From: Spirometra erinaceieuropaei
Taxonomy: Eukaryota; Platyhelminthes; Cestoda; Diphyllobothriidea; Diphyllobothriidae
Assembly: GCA_902702965.1 (NCBI GenBank)
Contig: CACRXP010000867.1
Location: forward strand, 29,608 to 93,607
Reading direction: 5' to 3'
DNA length: 64,000 nucleotides
Shown: positions 46,581-57,910 of the stretch, piece by piece
Numbering within the stretch: the first letter of the stretch is position 1
How the letters are laid out: each line of letters starts with the position of its first letter
Translations under genes and position numbers: made by a program
The notes under the pieces: model-generated
The model's input: the letters and a program-made list of their open reading frames with translations, nothing else
Database searches by the model: none
What the model was told of the DNA's origin: nothing

Positions 46581-48727
46581 TTCAGCTTCTTCTGTCATCG
46601 ATAGTGCACGGATGGTCTGTGCTGACTAGCTCGCCGGAGGAGAGCTTGACACCAAACGTCCTTCTTCAGGCCGCGACAAGAAGCAGCAAAAACTTCGGCA
46701 ATAAGAGGCAGAGCCGTCATCTCGGAGGGTGCATGTTCACACGCTGAGCATATCGCCACCGGGAGCGCAGTCCGCCCCTCGATTCAGTAGAAACTCCTAA
46801 TTATCCGCAGGGTTAGTCATTCTGCTAAGACCTCCGATACTCCTCAGTAAGTCAGTTTGTTTTACTTCGATAGCACATCCGCATGTTGTTAAATTACGAG
46901 CCCAACAGACATAAAGGTAGCTTATTGGCATAGGTGCGGCCAGAAACCACATAAGTGTCTGAAAGTGATCCCATTACTGCCCAAGTAACGTGGACGGGAA
47001 GCAGTCCGTCCTGCACAGGACAATCCTTCACATGGGCATTTATGACAGGAACAATAACGACCGATTTAGAGGTTGACGGCGACCGACTGACTTCGGCAAA
47101 TCCTTCTCCGCGCGAAAATCCGATGCCTCCTATTAGTGTTTCTCTGTCGCAGCGCGCCGGATAGCTCGTCCACCACGTGCAAAGAGGACCACTACCGCCC
47201 CCCAGATAGTGCGCCGTAGGGACCATCGTATGAAGATGTTTGCAGTTAAATCGACTTACACAAGCTCTACCATGGTACCTTCTCAAACATACCAGGTTCC
47301 CTTAGGAATAGAGCCAAGACTATTGGAGATGCGTGGGGGTGAACAAAGACGAACTTTGCTTTCTCGAACGAGAGGTGCTCAAAGGGTCTCATTAAGGTCC
47401 GAAAAACGAATTATATCGTCATCTGACAAACTTCTAGGACATAGATTCGCGCTGCAGACCTACCGTAGTAAGCTGGACAAAGAAATTGGACGGGGAAGGT
47501 CCCCTAATTAGTGGGCACCCTCTCTCATCCCTCTCCTGAGCGCCAATGACTCATTGAAGCCTACCGACCGGCGAGTGATACTATACGCAGTAGCTGACGT
47601 CTCAGTCTAACGAGTGCCGCGCACCTGTGGCTACAGCAAAGGACTGATCACTCCTGCATCATATACACCAACGTACGCCATGGCAAACCGCCTATACAAG
47701 ACGCGGCGTCTGACGCGACCAACTGATCCGCAAACGTCGCATGTGTCATGGCCCAGCGTCCGTGGAGCCCGTCCTGACCTTACAAATAAGAGTCCCACGT
47801 GCAGTTTAAAGTGCGATTAATAGGAAAAAAAATCCGAAATCACTGAAACTGATTGCAATTGCACAATTTCCTTCTTCCTCCCCTGACCAGTACACTGATA
47901 TGTACCGTCACTAACGAGTAAAAACGCCGCACAACGAGCCCAAACCCGTGAGGGAGAACTTTACTCTTCTGGGTTAATTGGACGAGGACGGTTTTCAAAA
48001 GGTTTCAATCCCAGGGGCAGGTTGACGGCACAAACATGGCAGCTCATCACTTTTTCTCATCCACCAACTTCACTGGTTAATCAACCTCAAACAGAAAAAC
48101 TCCCGAGAAAAGCGTATATATTTACGGATGGGTCATCATGCAAGGAGTCCGGGAATCCGTCCCCCACACGATACCGAGCACGAAGAATCACGAGGGCAAA
48201 CGACTACGTCAAAAGGCAGGTATGAAAGACAGCAAAGTCAAAGCAGTCAGGCCAGTGGGTTTTCACGTTGTTTCCTCCTCAGATCAAAAGAGCGGTGTGT
48301 GCAGTAGTGATTTCGCAAATACTGAAAGGCACGCCCACATGCAGGCGGATGGTCCCTTGGGCGAAAAATGACCCTTCAAGACTTCATGGACAAAAAGAGA
48401 CCAGGTGCCTGAATGCAACCAACAGAGCAACTACAATTGCATTTTCATGGGAGAGGGAGTGGAGTCGGACAGGTGAATTCACAGAAGGAGGAGACAGGGA
48501 CGATTAAAATTTTTCAAAGAAGTCATTTTCTAGAGGCTGGAGGGTGAAGGGGACACATTAGGGAAGGAAGAGGGGAGGTGGAACGGAATGGGAACAGAAC
48601 GCGCAGACAAGGAAACAACGTCTGTGACCAAACTCATCAGTGCTGGGTGCAGAAGGTAATAACCACTGCTCTCATGCGACAGGGGCGCGAAAACACGGAC
48701 GACCGGTGAAGGAGCAGATAAGAGTAG
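46581..48727. other. No gene recognised; G+C-richer domain
   Basis: Visibly richer in G+C than flanking sequence. Overlapping frames at 46894-47286 (-) and 46955-47511 (+) oppose each other and lack motifs. Confidence 0.4.
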
Positions 48728-48915
48728 TTAGTCCGCCTTGGCAGCCTTCCGACCGCCCCGGCGGCTCGCAGTCGAAAGACGCTCTGTTGCACCGCCGCTG
48801 TCCTCGCGGCCCCATGAGCCGCCCCAGTCGTCATCATCGTCGTTGGTCCACCATCCGTCGGTTGCAGCCGTTGTCTTGGTTGTGGACTGCACGACAGGTG
48901 AAGTACTTTCTCTAT
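48728..48915 (-). CDS. Candidate terminal exon, Trp/Asp-rich then basic tail
   Basis: On the minus strand a strong acceptor (CCCTCCCTCTCTGTTACAG, next base 48915) opens a 188-bp exon ending at TAA 48728-48730. It encodes 61 complete codons after a split one: S/T-rich start, then GWWTNDDDDDWGGSWGRED, then SRRGGRKAAKAD at the end. An acidic Trp-Gly tract followed by a dibasic C-terminus recalls the tail of SCYL1-type N-terminal kinase-like proteins, but that is only a resemblance. Upstream exons were not identified and no AATAAA is near. The 124-codon frame overlapping it is a shadow. Confidence 0.4.
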
Positions 48916-50215
48916 CTGTAACAGAGAGGGAGGGGGTAGGGTAGTGGAGCGACCAAACGCGCATGTAAATTGTGACGACGAGTCAACAATCGCGACACGG
49001 AAAGTTGCCAAACGATAGCATTAGCTGTATTCTTCTTCGGCTTGGGGGTAATGATGAAAAGTCTCCTCCCAAAGGTGGCTTCTATGGAAGCTCGTATCGT
49101 TAACAGGTCCGACACGTCCCCTTGGAAGACTGACTAGTGTGGTGCGCGCGTCAGCATGACTTCCGGTCTCGTTATCCAGTGCCCAACACATTCATCTATA
49201 GTCTTGACTTCGTCTTGTTTTTTTTTGGAAAATGGTGGACGTGGAAACAGCGTTAGACGTGTACCGCACAAGTCTGACTCACTAGGTCCTCTCTGGGGCA
49301 CTGGTGATTCTTGTCATTGAGGACGGACAGCTTATAAGGATCGCGGAAAAGTACGAATTTCAGGAGTATATTATGCGACAGATAAGGGTGAGTAGAACAC
49401 GGTTCAAAGTCGTGTCCTGAGCTTCTGGATGTCGAATCTGGAATGAATATCCAATGTATACAGAAAGTCCAAATCCTTTAAGGTTGCAATCGATATGTCA
49501 ATTGGGAAACCCTGCGTAATAGTCTCAGATCACCACCTCCGGTCCTCTTGGCTGTCCTGACGCCGGGCTCGGGTGGGTGAAAGAAGAGAAAGTGCGGTAG
49601 ATGCAGCGCAATTCGCTGTCCCTGGATGCAGAATGCTGTGAGACAAATGGTGGGCATCGCCGGCAACAATGGTCTAACTGTCATATTACTGCATATGATA
49701 AGTAGTTAAAATATCATGTTTGATGGCTTCAAGTTCCGGAATTCTTCGCCGGCTGTCTCATCAAGCTCCCCTAACGAGAGAATACCCCGGCAAGGAAGGG
49801 CTTGCTTGTTACTCTACTTTCGGTAACACATAAGATAGTTAAACCACCCTCAGTAGAGGTTAGATGCAAAAGATACTCTCGGGTTTGATGAATAAACAGG
49901 GGTAGTATTTCGGGTGTGGCTGAGCAGTCATCTGACATGTCAGTTATGCACGACAGGGTCAAAGGCCTCCCCGATACTGATACATGACAAATACTATCCG
50001 AAATGCAGGAAAGCTTCACTCAGCCCCATTCGGCGAAATCCGGGAACTGTTGGCCGGAGTGACGGTTGCGACAGAACACCGTCAAGTGAAGATCATCTCT
50101 CGAACAAACCGACCCACGCCTGCCGGGGGTTATCGAGAGCCTAGAGAAGCAGTGTCCTGCCCGTCAACAACGACAATGTCCAATTGGACCACCTTTGTAT
50201 AAAGCGATAGTTGGC
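48916..50215. other. No certain gene; ambiguous splice-like signals
   Basis: On the plus strand, AAGG/GTGAGT at 49384-49393 and TATACAG at 49457-49463 would bound a 76-bp intron, but the next exon has a stop in the matching phase. On the minus strand a frame ending CCTA/GTGAGTC (about 49277-49289) is also open. Neither can be preferred. Confidence 0.3.
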
Positions 50216-50390
50216 AGAGGGAGGCGCTCATCGATCGTTTTTACGGAACTTACTTGTCCCGTTGAGGCTTACGGGCTCTCTCTCTCGAGCCCAACCGGCA
50301 GCCGGTCGACGGCACGTAATATAGGCGGAATAGTATTACCGACAAAAACAAGGAGGGCAGTCTACCTTGTCTTTATCGGTAGTGCCAGAG
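50216..50390 (-). mobile_element. SINE head and tail fragments
   Basis: 50216-50330 on the minus strand repeats the SINE head (ATTCCGCCTATATT, GGCTGCCGGTTGGGCTCGAG, GGGACAAGTAAGTTCCG). Immediately right, TATTACCGACAAAAACAAGG (50334-50353) is an inverted SINE tail and CTTGTCTTTATCGGTA (50367-50382) is another tail in plus orientation, forming a small hairpin. No tRNA part remains. Confidence 0.7.
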
Positions 50391-52064
50391 GTAGTTTTCT
50401 GCCCGACAAGTCACGCATGTACTGCCCTAGCAATCTTTCCCTTCTGGAGCCGGAACAAATGTGATGACAGTTGGCCAGATGTTAGTTTAAATGCCTCACC
50501 AGTATGCTCAGCCGTCTGTTTGTTCGGGCCCAATAGGGCCAAATTAAGGGAAGCAGAAATACGAGCCATCTGCTAGTTGAGATGTTTGACAACTTAGCCG
50601 TAGAGGTCGCGAGCTTAATCACAAAAGCCCGCCTCTCCGCAGCAAAAAAATGTACCGCTTACCAGCGGAAAAACAATAATCATAAGCAAGGAAAATAGAC
50701 GGAATGTGTGGTGAGGGGGTCGAGGATGTTAGAGACAAAAGCATGTACGAGGCTTAATTGAATATGCGCATGAGCGTACCTTCTTTGCTGGGTCCACAGC
50801 GAGGAAAGTCGGGTTGCCAATCGGTGAGAAATTCGCCACCGCCTCTTCCTTGGTCAGATTGAGCGGAGTGGTTGGTTCTGCAGAGGGAGCAACAATTACT
50901 AGACGTAGGCCAAAAAGGCAAAATGGGCTTTTTAACTAGCGGCTACTTATTTAGACTGAAAAGACACTACGTCCACAGTCAGAACCGCCGCAAAACAGAC
51001 ACCCATAAGCGCAGAGAGAACCAGCCGCATTTCAACAGCAACGACAGGCGTGGCTGATTGTTGACTTGGTAAACCTAATAAGGATAGGTTCCTAAAGTAT
51101 GTTTTCAAAGTCAAAGCATCCGTGTGCGTCAAATAATTTCAAAGCTTTACGATCACGCACAAACATGCACCAGTTCTCGATAAGGGTAGATGGATATCCT
51201 TGTAAGCAAAACACCCTCCCTCGTCAAAAGGCAACTTTTAAGAAGAAATGACTCAAAGAGAGCACGAGAAAGTGAATCTATCGATAAAAAGGGACCACCG
51301 CGGCTAAGGCATCAAAGAAAAATTGATACGCCTAGGTGGTGGCCGAGGTTTAGGCGTCAGTAGGAATGAACGAAAATTTTCAGCACACCATGGATGGATT
51401 TTGTGCCCGAAAGTCGGAACGAGAAGAGACTGCCAGATACCAATAGGCACTCAGCCGTCCTAGAGAGCTCAATTCACATTGAGGAAGGCAGACCAAGTAG
51501 TTTGTAAGTCGTTGTGAGGACTAATTCCGCCAATGCGTTCTAAGAGGGCTGTGTTCTTACGGCACAACCAGCCGTAGGGGGGCAGCGTTTCACCCAATTA
51601 ACTCCTCTCTCCATGCCTCAAGGCACATCTCCCTCCCATGGGAGCTCGTAGATGGGGCTACCGGAGTAGGAGAAGGTAGTGTATTACGCAGAAAACACAC
51701 CAGCCTAAATGATCACTGGCATTTGGGAAAGAATACGACGAGAGAGGAGGCGGGGGAGTAAGAAAGCAGGGCTCCGTTATCCAGAGGCGCCAAACGGCGT
51801 CATAGCAAAAGTGAGGCGAGGTCGCTTGTAGTCGTTAAAGGATTGTCCTGCCCCCCCCCTCTCTCTGTGTTCAGACAGGAAAAAGACCGCGGATTTGTGA
51901 AAGCAAAAGAAGATTGGACTCAAACAGAGACAACAAAGTGCTTTAAAGGTTGGTTTGAGATTGATTGTGACAATCCTGTCAACGAAGACAATGATAGGTT
52001 TAGAAAAAAAGCTGGCAGTTCCCTGGTTGACAAACGCTAGCCCAGAGTCACAATCCTTACAAGG
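50391..52064. other. No gene recognised
   Basis: Purine/pyrimidine-biased sequence with a short C-run near 51850. Short frames without motif. Confidence 0.4.
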
Positions 52065-52295
52065 CTACATCAAAGTGTAAACCCAGGAGACAACTACACA
52101 ACCGGCCTTCTCTTGGATCAAAATAAATTTACCGTCCTTTCTTGAGCGCAGTTCGCGCATTCGTCGTCTTGAATCAACTAATTTATTGCACCATAAAAAT
52201 GCACAAGCGACTGCATTGAGAATGAGCAGCACGAGACAAAATGACCTGGCACTAGTCTCCAATGTCGGTGTCGGGGAAGCCGGAGTATCACAGTG
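52065..52295 (-). CDS. Short frame with a hydrophobic segment, possible exon
   Basis: The minus strand is open from about 52295 to the stop at 52065. It reads DTPASPTPTLETSARS, then a single hydrophobic span (FCLVLLILNAVACAFLWC), then a basic segment (SRRRMRELRSRK). That is the layout of a tail-anchored or single-pass protein. There is no upstream in-frame ATG before the span, so it would need an upstream exon. No family recognised. Confidence 0.25.
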   Translation of the reverse strand, partial: HCDTPASPTPTLETSARSFCLVLLILNAVACAFLWCNKLVDSRRRMRELRSRKDGKFILIQEKAGCVVVSWVYTLM

Positions 52296-53429
52296 AACTC
52301 AAGTCAAGGGCTTGTTTGCGGCTGGTTAACCATTAACAGCAGCCAGTGGCACCAGAACCTAAGAAAGGACGCAGAATTCAACTAGAGTGAGCATCAAAAG
52401 GGGGAAAAGTGTCGTAAACAGCTATGCGGGAAAATACGACCATGAACAGTGACTCAGCGCCCGCTTCTCTCCTCCCTTTGAAGATGGATAGTTTGACCGT
52501 TGTAAGCGAAAAGGTGCAGTACTCCGTCTGGAGGTAAATGCAGCACTGACTTGCGTATTAATTTGCCTCGACTACCTCCATTTCTCTTCCACACGAATGC
52601 AGAGTCCATACAACAGATGCATGTGGGAGCACAGTCGCCGACGGGACTGACGCTAGGTTTATGTGCCGATATGCGCACACACATTTATTAGGCGTCACGG
52701 AAAGGCGATGTATAGAATGCTACACAAGTAAGCGCTGTGAATGCCAAATTAGGAAGCCACTGCAGTCCGACTCTCAGTCCTGAGAAGCGAATTATCCTCC
52801 TCCTCCCGCTTCCTCTCCCTCCCCCCCCCTCAGACAGCAACCTTCCAAGCCGCGACCCTTTAGGGCGTCATAATATCATCAGGAGCGTTTATTTATCTAT
52901 TACTGGGAAACAAAACACCAGATCTCAGCTGGACTAGTGGCTAACGGACTGCACACCTAACAATCGCATTGATCTGTCAGTTTCTAAAGTGGCCTTAAGA
53001 ACCCACTGGAGAAGAGCTTAAGTGGCCAGGCAGAGCGGTGGATAATTGGCGGCAAGTCAGAACAAATGAATTACTAGTTAAGCATGGTAGCGTAACCCGA
53101 CCAGAAGTCTAGTGCTGCGTACACTGCAAAGGATCTGCCAGTCCCCGATTGAGGAGTGCTGACTTGCTCCTTTAAACGCAAGGAATTCAAAAAGCCCACT
53201 CGTCCTCCTCCTAAGAAAAATTTCGCTATCACCGAATTTGCCTGGTAGTTAGTGCGCCGACAAATTATTTTTCAGCGAAGGTAGCTGAATATCTTTTGAA
53301 GGTAATATTGACCACCTGCTGATTTTTAGGGCACCTAAGAGTCGGATAGGGGAGTATGCACCCCCTCCGCCACGTAAAACGAGCGGCCTTGCGCGAAAAT
53401 GCAGAAGAGGTACCTATTTCCGTGTCCCA
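52296..53429. other. No certain gene
   Basis: A 76-codon minus-strand frame (52454-52684: ...DSAFVWKRNGGSRGK..., ...DGVLHLFAYNGQTIHL...) is protein-like but has no clear splice sites. A C-run lies near 52819-52827. Confidence 0.35.
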
Positions 53430-53520
53430 AATTTAACCCTGGACCTAGCCCTTGCCCGTCTACCTCCGACCTTAAATGTAGCACTAGACCTCAAAAATGT
53501 AACTCTAGCCCACATGGGAT
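53430..53520 (+). repeat. Degenerate CTAGCCC/TAACCCT-like tract
   Basis: TTTAACCCTGGACCTAGCCC followed by further AACTCTAGCCC-type units, similar in character to 31170-31250 and to the complement of 18835-18911. Confidence 0.4.
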
Positions 53521-53620
53521 TTAGGGCAAGGCCACCTGTAATACGGGTGTATCCATATTCCCGTGCTAAACCCGCCTGAGACGTAAAAACACGGGTGATA
53601 TAATACACCATACTTGACTT

Positions 53621-53976
53621 CACAGGTACTTAGGTAAAAGCCCAGACACGTGTTTCGCCGATAACCTGCCACTGAATAACAGAGCTGTGAGAAGTTCAGC
53701 TCATCAACAGGTGGTATCAGGTAGACACGCCAGGTTTGAAATAGCGGGTCTTTAATTTCCTTAGATAATAATCGCTAGGTTGGAATAAATGAGTCTATTC
53801 AAAAATATGGGAACGCAGCAATTTTAAAACTGGAGTTTCAGCCAAAAAAGCACGCAGGGAAGGCTTGGGGACCCACTGATGGGCCGAAACCCACGCAGGC
53901 GTGGCTCGCAGCGGCAGAGTATCAACGGAATACATGTCTGGGCTTTTAGCTAGTACCTGTGCCATCAGGTATCGTA
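53621..53976. repeat. R1 repeat pieces, left of FB copy 5
   Basis: 53621-53715 is R1 in plus orientation (ACAGGTACTTAGGTAAAAGC, TTCGCCGATAA). 53800-53975 is R1 in minus orientation (TTTTAAAACTGGAGTTTCAG, CATGTCTGGGCTTTTAGCTA, GTACCTGTGCCATCAGG). The second piece is cut by FB copy 5 at the TA at 53975. Confidence 0.7.
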
Positions 53977-54975
53977 CAGTAGATGTGCTAACTCATGAAA
54001 TGTCAACCAAAATTCGCAATGCGTTCTCGTTTCGGAAAGAGAAATTAAGTAGTGTTGTTAAACTAATTACGATGCAGCACAAATCTATAATGATCCAGTT
54101 ACCTCAGGGTGTCGGCTTTCGAAAAAACTTATTTTCGGCTGCATGCAAGATCTATATTCTGCAAAAAATGGCTACTTAAGTAGCATGCAATTTTCTCATT
54201 GATTTTCGATGACCTCGAAAATTCAATTATATTTCAATTAAAACATGCATAAAAATATTCATTCTTTTACTTATTCGGCAGAAAATCCCGTCTTCTTCCA
54301 ATTTCATACTCAAAAGAAGAGTATAATTCGATTTTAAAAAAACCTTTCTAGTTCCCGAATAATTTTGAGCCCGACCTGCTGTTACACTTGCAGTCAGGGT
54401 TTCAAAACTACAAGCTGTATATTTTCCGTGTACGGAAAACCATGCATTTCTCTACGGTGTTAAGAGGAGACCATATGAGGTTCATAAAATTAAGCGGTCG
54501 ATTTGAGCAATATTGTTAACTTTACTAGCCACATATTCGTAAAAGCGGATACATGACGTTTTCTGAACGGCAATTTAACGGTATTAAAAAAAATCTCACA
54601 ATTAGAAACTTTTTTAAAACCGAATTATACTTTTCTTTTTAGTATGAAATTCGAAGAAGACGTAATTTTCTACCGAATAAGTAAAAGAATGAATACTTTT
54701 ACGCCTTGTTCCCATGAAATATAATTGAATTTTCGAGGGCATCGAAAATCAATGAGAAAAGTGCATGCTACTTATGTAGTCATTGTTTGCAGAGTAGGGA
54801 TCTTGCATGCAGCCGAAAATAAGTTCTTTCGAAAGCTGACACCCTGAGGTAACTGCGTCATTATAGATTTATGCTGCATCACGAATAGTTTTACAACACT
54901 ACTTAATTTATCTTTTCGAAACGAGAACGCATTTCCAAATTTTGGTTGACATTTCATGAGTTAGCACATCTACTG
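53977..54975 (-). mobile_element. FB foldback element, copy 5
   Basis: CAGTAGATGTGCTAACTCAT opens it and ATGAGTTAGCACATCTACTG closes it, perfectly inverted over 20 bp; TA precedes, CA follows. Arms agree closely over more than 350 bp and share private changes such as GTAGTGTTG (GTAGGGTTG elsewhere) and CATGCAAGATC. Loop orientation equals copy 1. Frames of 61 and 92 codons at 53901-54179 and 54772-54957 translate the two arms and are not genes. Probably the youngest FB copy here. Confidence 0.9.
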
Positions 54976-55049
54976 CACGTCAAACTTCTGGTATTACGCA
55001 TCTTGCTGTAGTCATGAAGCAGCGTCAAGAGAGAGAGGTCGAGTGGCGA

Positions 55050-55270
55050 GTGCCGGCCAGCACCAACCTTGGGTCGGAAGGGCCATGTCTGGGCTTTTAG
55101 CTGGTACCTGTGCCGTCAGGTACGGTATATCGTACAACCGAGGAATGTACTACTGGCTGCATGTAGGCAGTTTCTGAATATTAAGCGGTCATTCTACTGT
55201 GGCTGATGGATTTCCGCCCAAATATTCATATCAAATTCCAGTCTAGGCCTATCAGTCTCAAGTATGCTGA
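55050..55270 (-). repeat. R1 repeat, minus orientation
   Basis: CCATGTCTGGGCTTTTAGCT, GGTACCTGTGCCGTCAGGTA, GTACTACTGGCTGCATGTAG, GAATATTAAGCGGTCATTC and AAATATTCATATCAAATTCC follow the reverse order of the R1 copy at 600-760. Confidence 0.75.
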
Positions 55271-57529
55271 TTTGGTCCAGGTTAAAAACTACTTTTTGAG
55301 GCGATTAAAAGCTGTATATTAAGACACAATGCGAGTCTGCGCGTAATATACGTACGTTTTTTACCGTCTCGTACACTGCCATTGAAAGACCGGGACATCT
55401 CAAGTACATCGGGTGTAAGCCGGCTAAAAAGCTATAAATGTGTAGATTCAAACGACTATCTCAGAAGTTGTTAGATAGTCCTTTTTTAAATTGGCGGATC
55501 TTCCTTTTTCAGACCAACCCACCCAGAAACCCTTTCAGTAATAACAGTCTGTTGGGGGATTCAGAGCAGAAACCCGCTAAACAAACAATAAAGACAGCGG
55601 CGAGTGCCTTCCCCGAGTTATTATTCACTTCCTGAAAAAAATAAGCTAAAGATACCCGTTTCTTAAGGTGTTTATTTTACGGTCGGGATTTAAGCTGAGA
55701 ATCGGATGGAATTGGCCAATGTTGGAATTTTAGGACTAGATGGATTCAGGTACTGAAAATCAGTAGAAAATACACATTATTTGATTCTTTCTCCCGGGAT
55801 AGAAAACCGTTCTGTCTGACACTACCATCGCATCGCGGTCTCTATCCCCTTGGCTCCACCCTCCATAGCAAAACCAGGACCTTTAGGTGATATTAAGGGG
55901 CCTGCAGGATGTAGACATCAGTCCTAGGACCGAATTATGCAGCCAGTCATGGGCTTTCAAAACATGAACGTTAGTTAGGTTCCATAGGATGGTTATACCA
56001 TCGTTACAGGGAGAAATTCGCTTGTAGTTGGCTTCTGCAATGGATTAGAGCTGTCGCGTGCAGGCTTCGGCAGTGACTCGTGCGATCGGACCCATATTCT
56101 AGGTTGCGAAGAGGGGGAAGGTATACTGACAAGTCAACAAAGAGCGAGACAAAAGTGGATTAAGACTTTGCCAGACAGGGTGCGGGACGGGCGGGGACTC
56201 CCTAGGAAGACACAGTTGGCTGCCGCGAGGTATTTTATTTCTGTCTCCAGTCGGCTCGCAATTAATTAGTCCCCGTCGCGAGGACAAACTCTAGGAGAGG
56301 CAAACTAATTAAGAAAAGTTTGATTTGTTGTTGCACGCGCATATTTAGGTTGTCTGGGAAGTAGCACTGAAAGAAAGTCCTAAATTATATGGACTTACAT
56401 GATGCAGGATGCACAATTATTTTGACAAAACAGTAAGCTAAAAAACTAAAAACAGTGGGACGGAAGGACTATTTGCAGCCTGGGCGTCATGAGAACAACA
56501 AAATTCCCCGCTGATAATTGGGTGAAAGAGGCCTTATAACCCACGGTTGAACCAGTCGGATTCAATTTTAAGCCCTGAATGAGGCCACCGCGAAAACAAT
56601 CGATTTCTGCAATCCCGACAACTTAGAGCATTGCAGGGGGGGATTAAACTTGATGTTTTCAACGATAATAGGCGCACACACTTATATTCTCTGCAGTTAG
56701 TGTTCGATCGTCCTAACCAACAGTGTCCACCGTTTACCCCACAGCAGGATGGGCGCAGGGCGTGGTGACTTGCGCATGAATCCATTTGCATTGATAAAAC
56801 AAACTTGTACTGCATATGCCACATCCCGCTTCCCTCAACTTCCTGAGACCGCTGTCAAGACAGCCAAGAAGAATGGAGGCAGGGTCGGGCGCAGTAGCTG
56901 AAGGAATTAAATACCTGGTCTGCAAATACCACACGCCTGGTTCGCATACGACGGACCACATCCAAGGAAGCAACAAAAGGGGAGCGGCTCTGATGCTAAC
57001 TCAATTGGAGCCATTGCTGCCTGACTAACGGCCGAGTTAGTCCGTCAGCTGGCAGCCATCCAAGGCCGGGCCTTTAGCGCACTGCGGCAACTTAAAAGCG
57101 GGCCAGATTGTATGCACTGCGGGATATGCGCCGAAGGTCTTAAAGATGAGGTTCCTAGAATCGGTCTGACTCCCTCTTCCCTCGCCGAGACACCAGCCCA
57201 TTGTCCGAGCAGGTTAGTCATCTGATGAGCGGATTGGGTGCAGGGTCTGAGCAAGTTAGACGCAGCCCGTCTGCGCGTGTCACGCACGACCCGCCCCCGT
57301 GAAACGTACCAGGTCTTCACACGAAGGGATGTGCTGTCTAGACCTCGCATGTGTTAGAGTGCCATACGACCCAATTGGAGACGGAGTCAAAGAACACGCT
57401 TCCCACTGGCCTGAGAAGTTCCAACTCCATATCTGTGGTAGGTGATCAGGGGCGGATTCTTGAGTCATGTATGAACTAGCGGCGTAATGCGTTGTGATGG
57501 AGTCTGGTCTACAGTAGTTTACCGCAGAT
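55271..57529. other. No gene recognised
   Basis: Mixed sequence; opposed frames at 56534-57028 and 57045-57350 without motifs. Part of the G+C-richer domain. Confidence 0.4.
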
Positions 57530-57910
57530 TCACACGTGCTCGAGTGGACCCATGCAACGAACGAATGTGAAAGGGCATTGGGAGCAGTTGAGACGGGGGT
57601 ATGTTGGTGCTCCAGTCACTGATTCGCCGGCCAGTGCGATGGATTTATAGGTGACTGAGCGGATCGATGCGCGATGTGAAGGTGTGATTGCACTGAGGAC
57701 AGGTTGGTGATGCTTGTCAGCCACTGAGCCCGCTTCCGCGTCAGACATCTGACCGGCTCGGACAATGGATTGGTGACTGAGAGCGGGAAGAGAGAGGTCG
57801 ATGGTCGTAGTGCATATTCCTCACTATATGCAATCTGACGTGCTTGGACCTATTACGGTACGCTAAAAGCCATGGCTTGGAAGGCTGCCAAATGACTGGA
57901 TAACTCGGAC
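57530..57910 (-). pseudogene. LINE-derived tail with zinc-finger remnant
   Basis: The minus strand reads ...HRASIRSVTYKSIALAGESV, TGAPTYPRLNCSQCPFTFVR and ...GPLEHV before a stop at 57530. Order and spacing (GESVTGAPTY, then CxxCP-x-TF, then a Gly-Pro-Leu-x-His) are those I associate with the C-terminal C2H2 finger found on non-LTR retrotransposon proteins of flatworms. The second histidine is lost. Adjacent 57877-57905 matches the repeat at 30.45 kb, supporting a shared dispersed element. No reverse transcriptase remains. Confidence 0.42.

Noticed and set aside
46894..47286. 130-codon minus-strand ORF
   Set aside because: Overlapped by plus-strand ORFs of similar length in the same G+C-rich stretch; no motif on either strand.
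48637..49011. 124-codon minus-strand ORF
   Set aside because: Shadow of the better supported exon 48728-48915 in another frame; it reads across the splice acceptor.
49388..49463. 76-bp GT-AG intron on the plus strand
   Set aside because: Donor and acceptor look good, but the following exon stops at once in the matching phase, and the minus strand is equally open.
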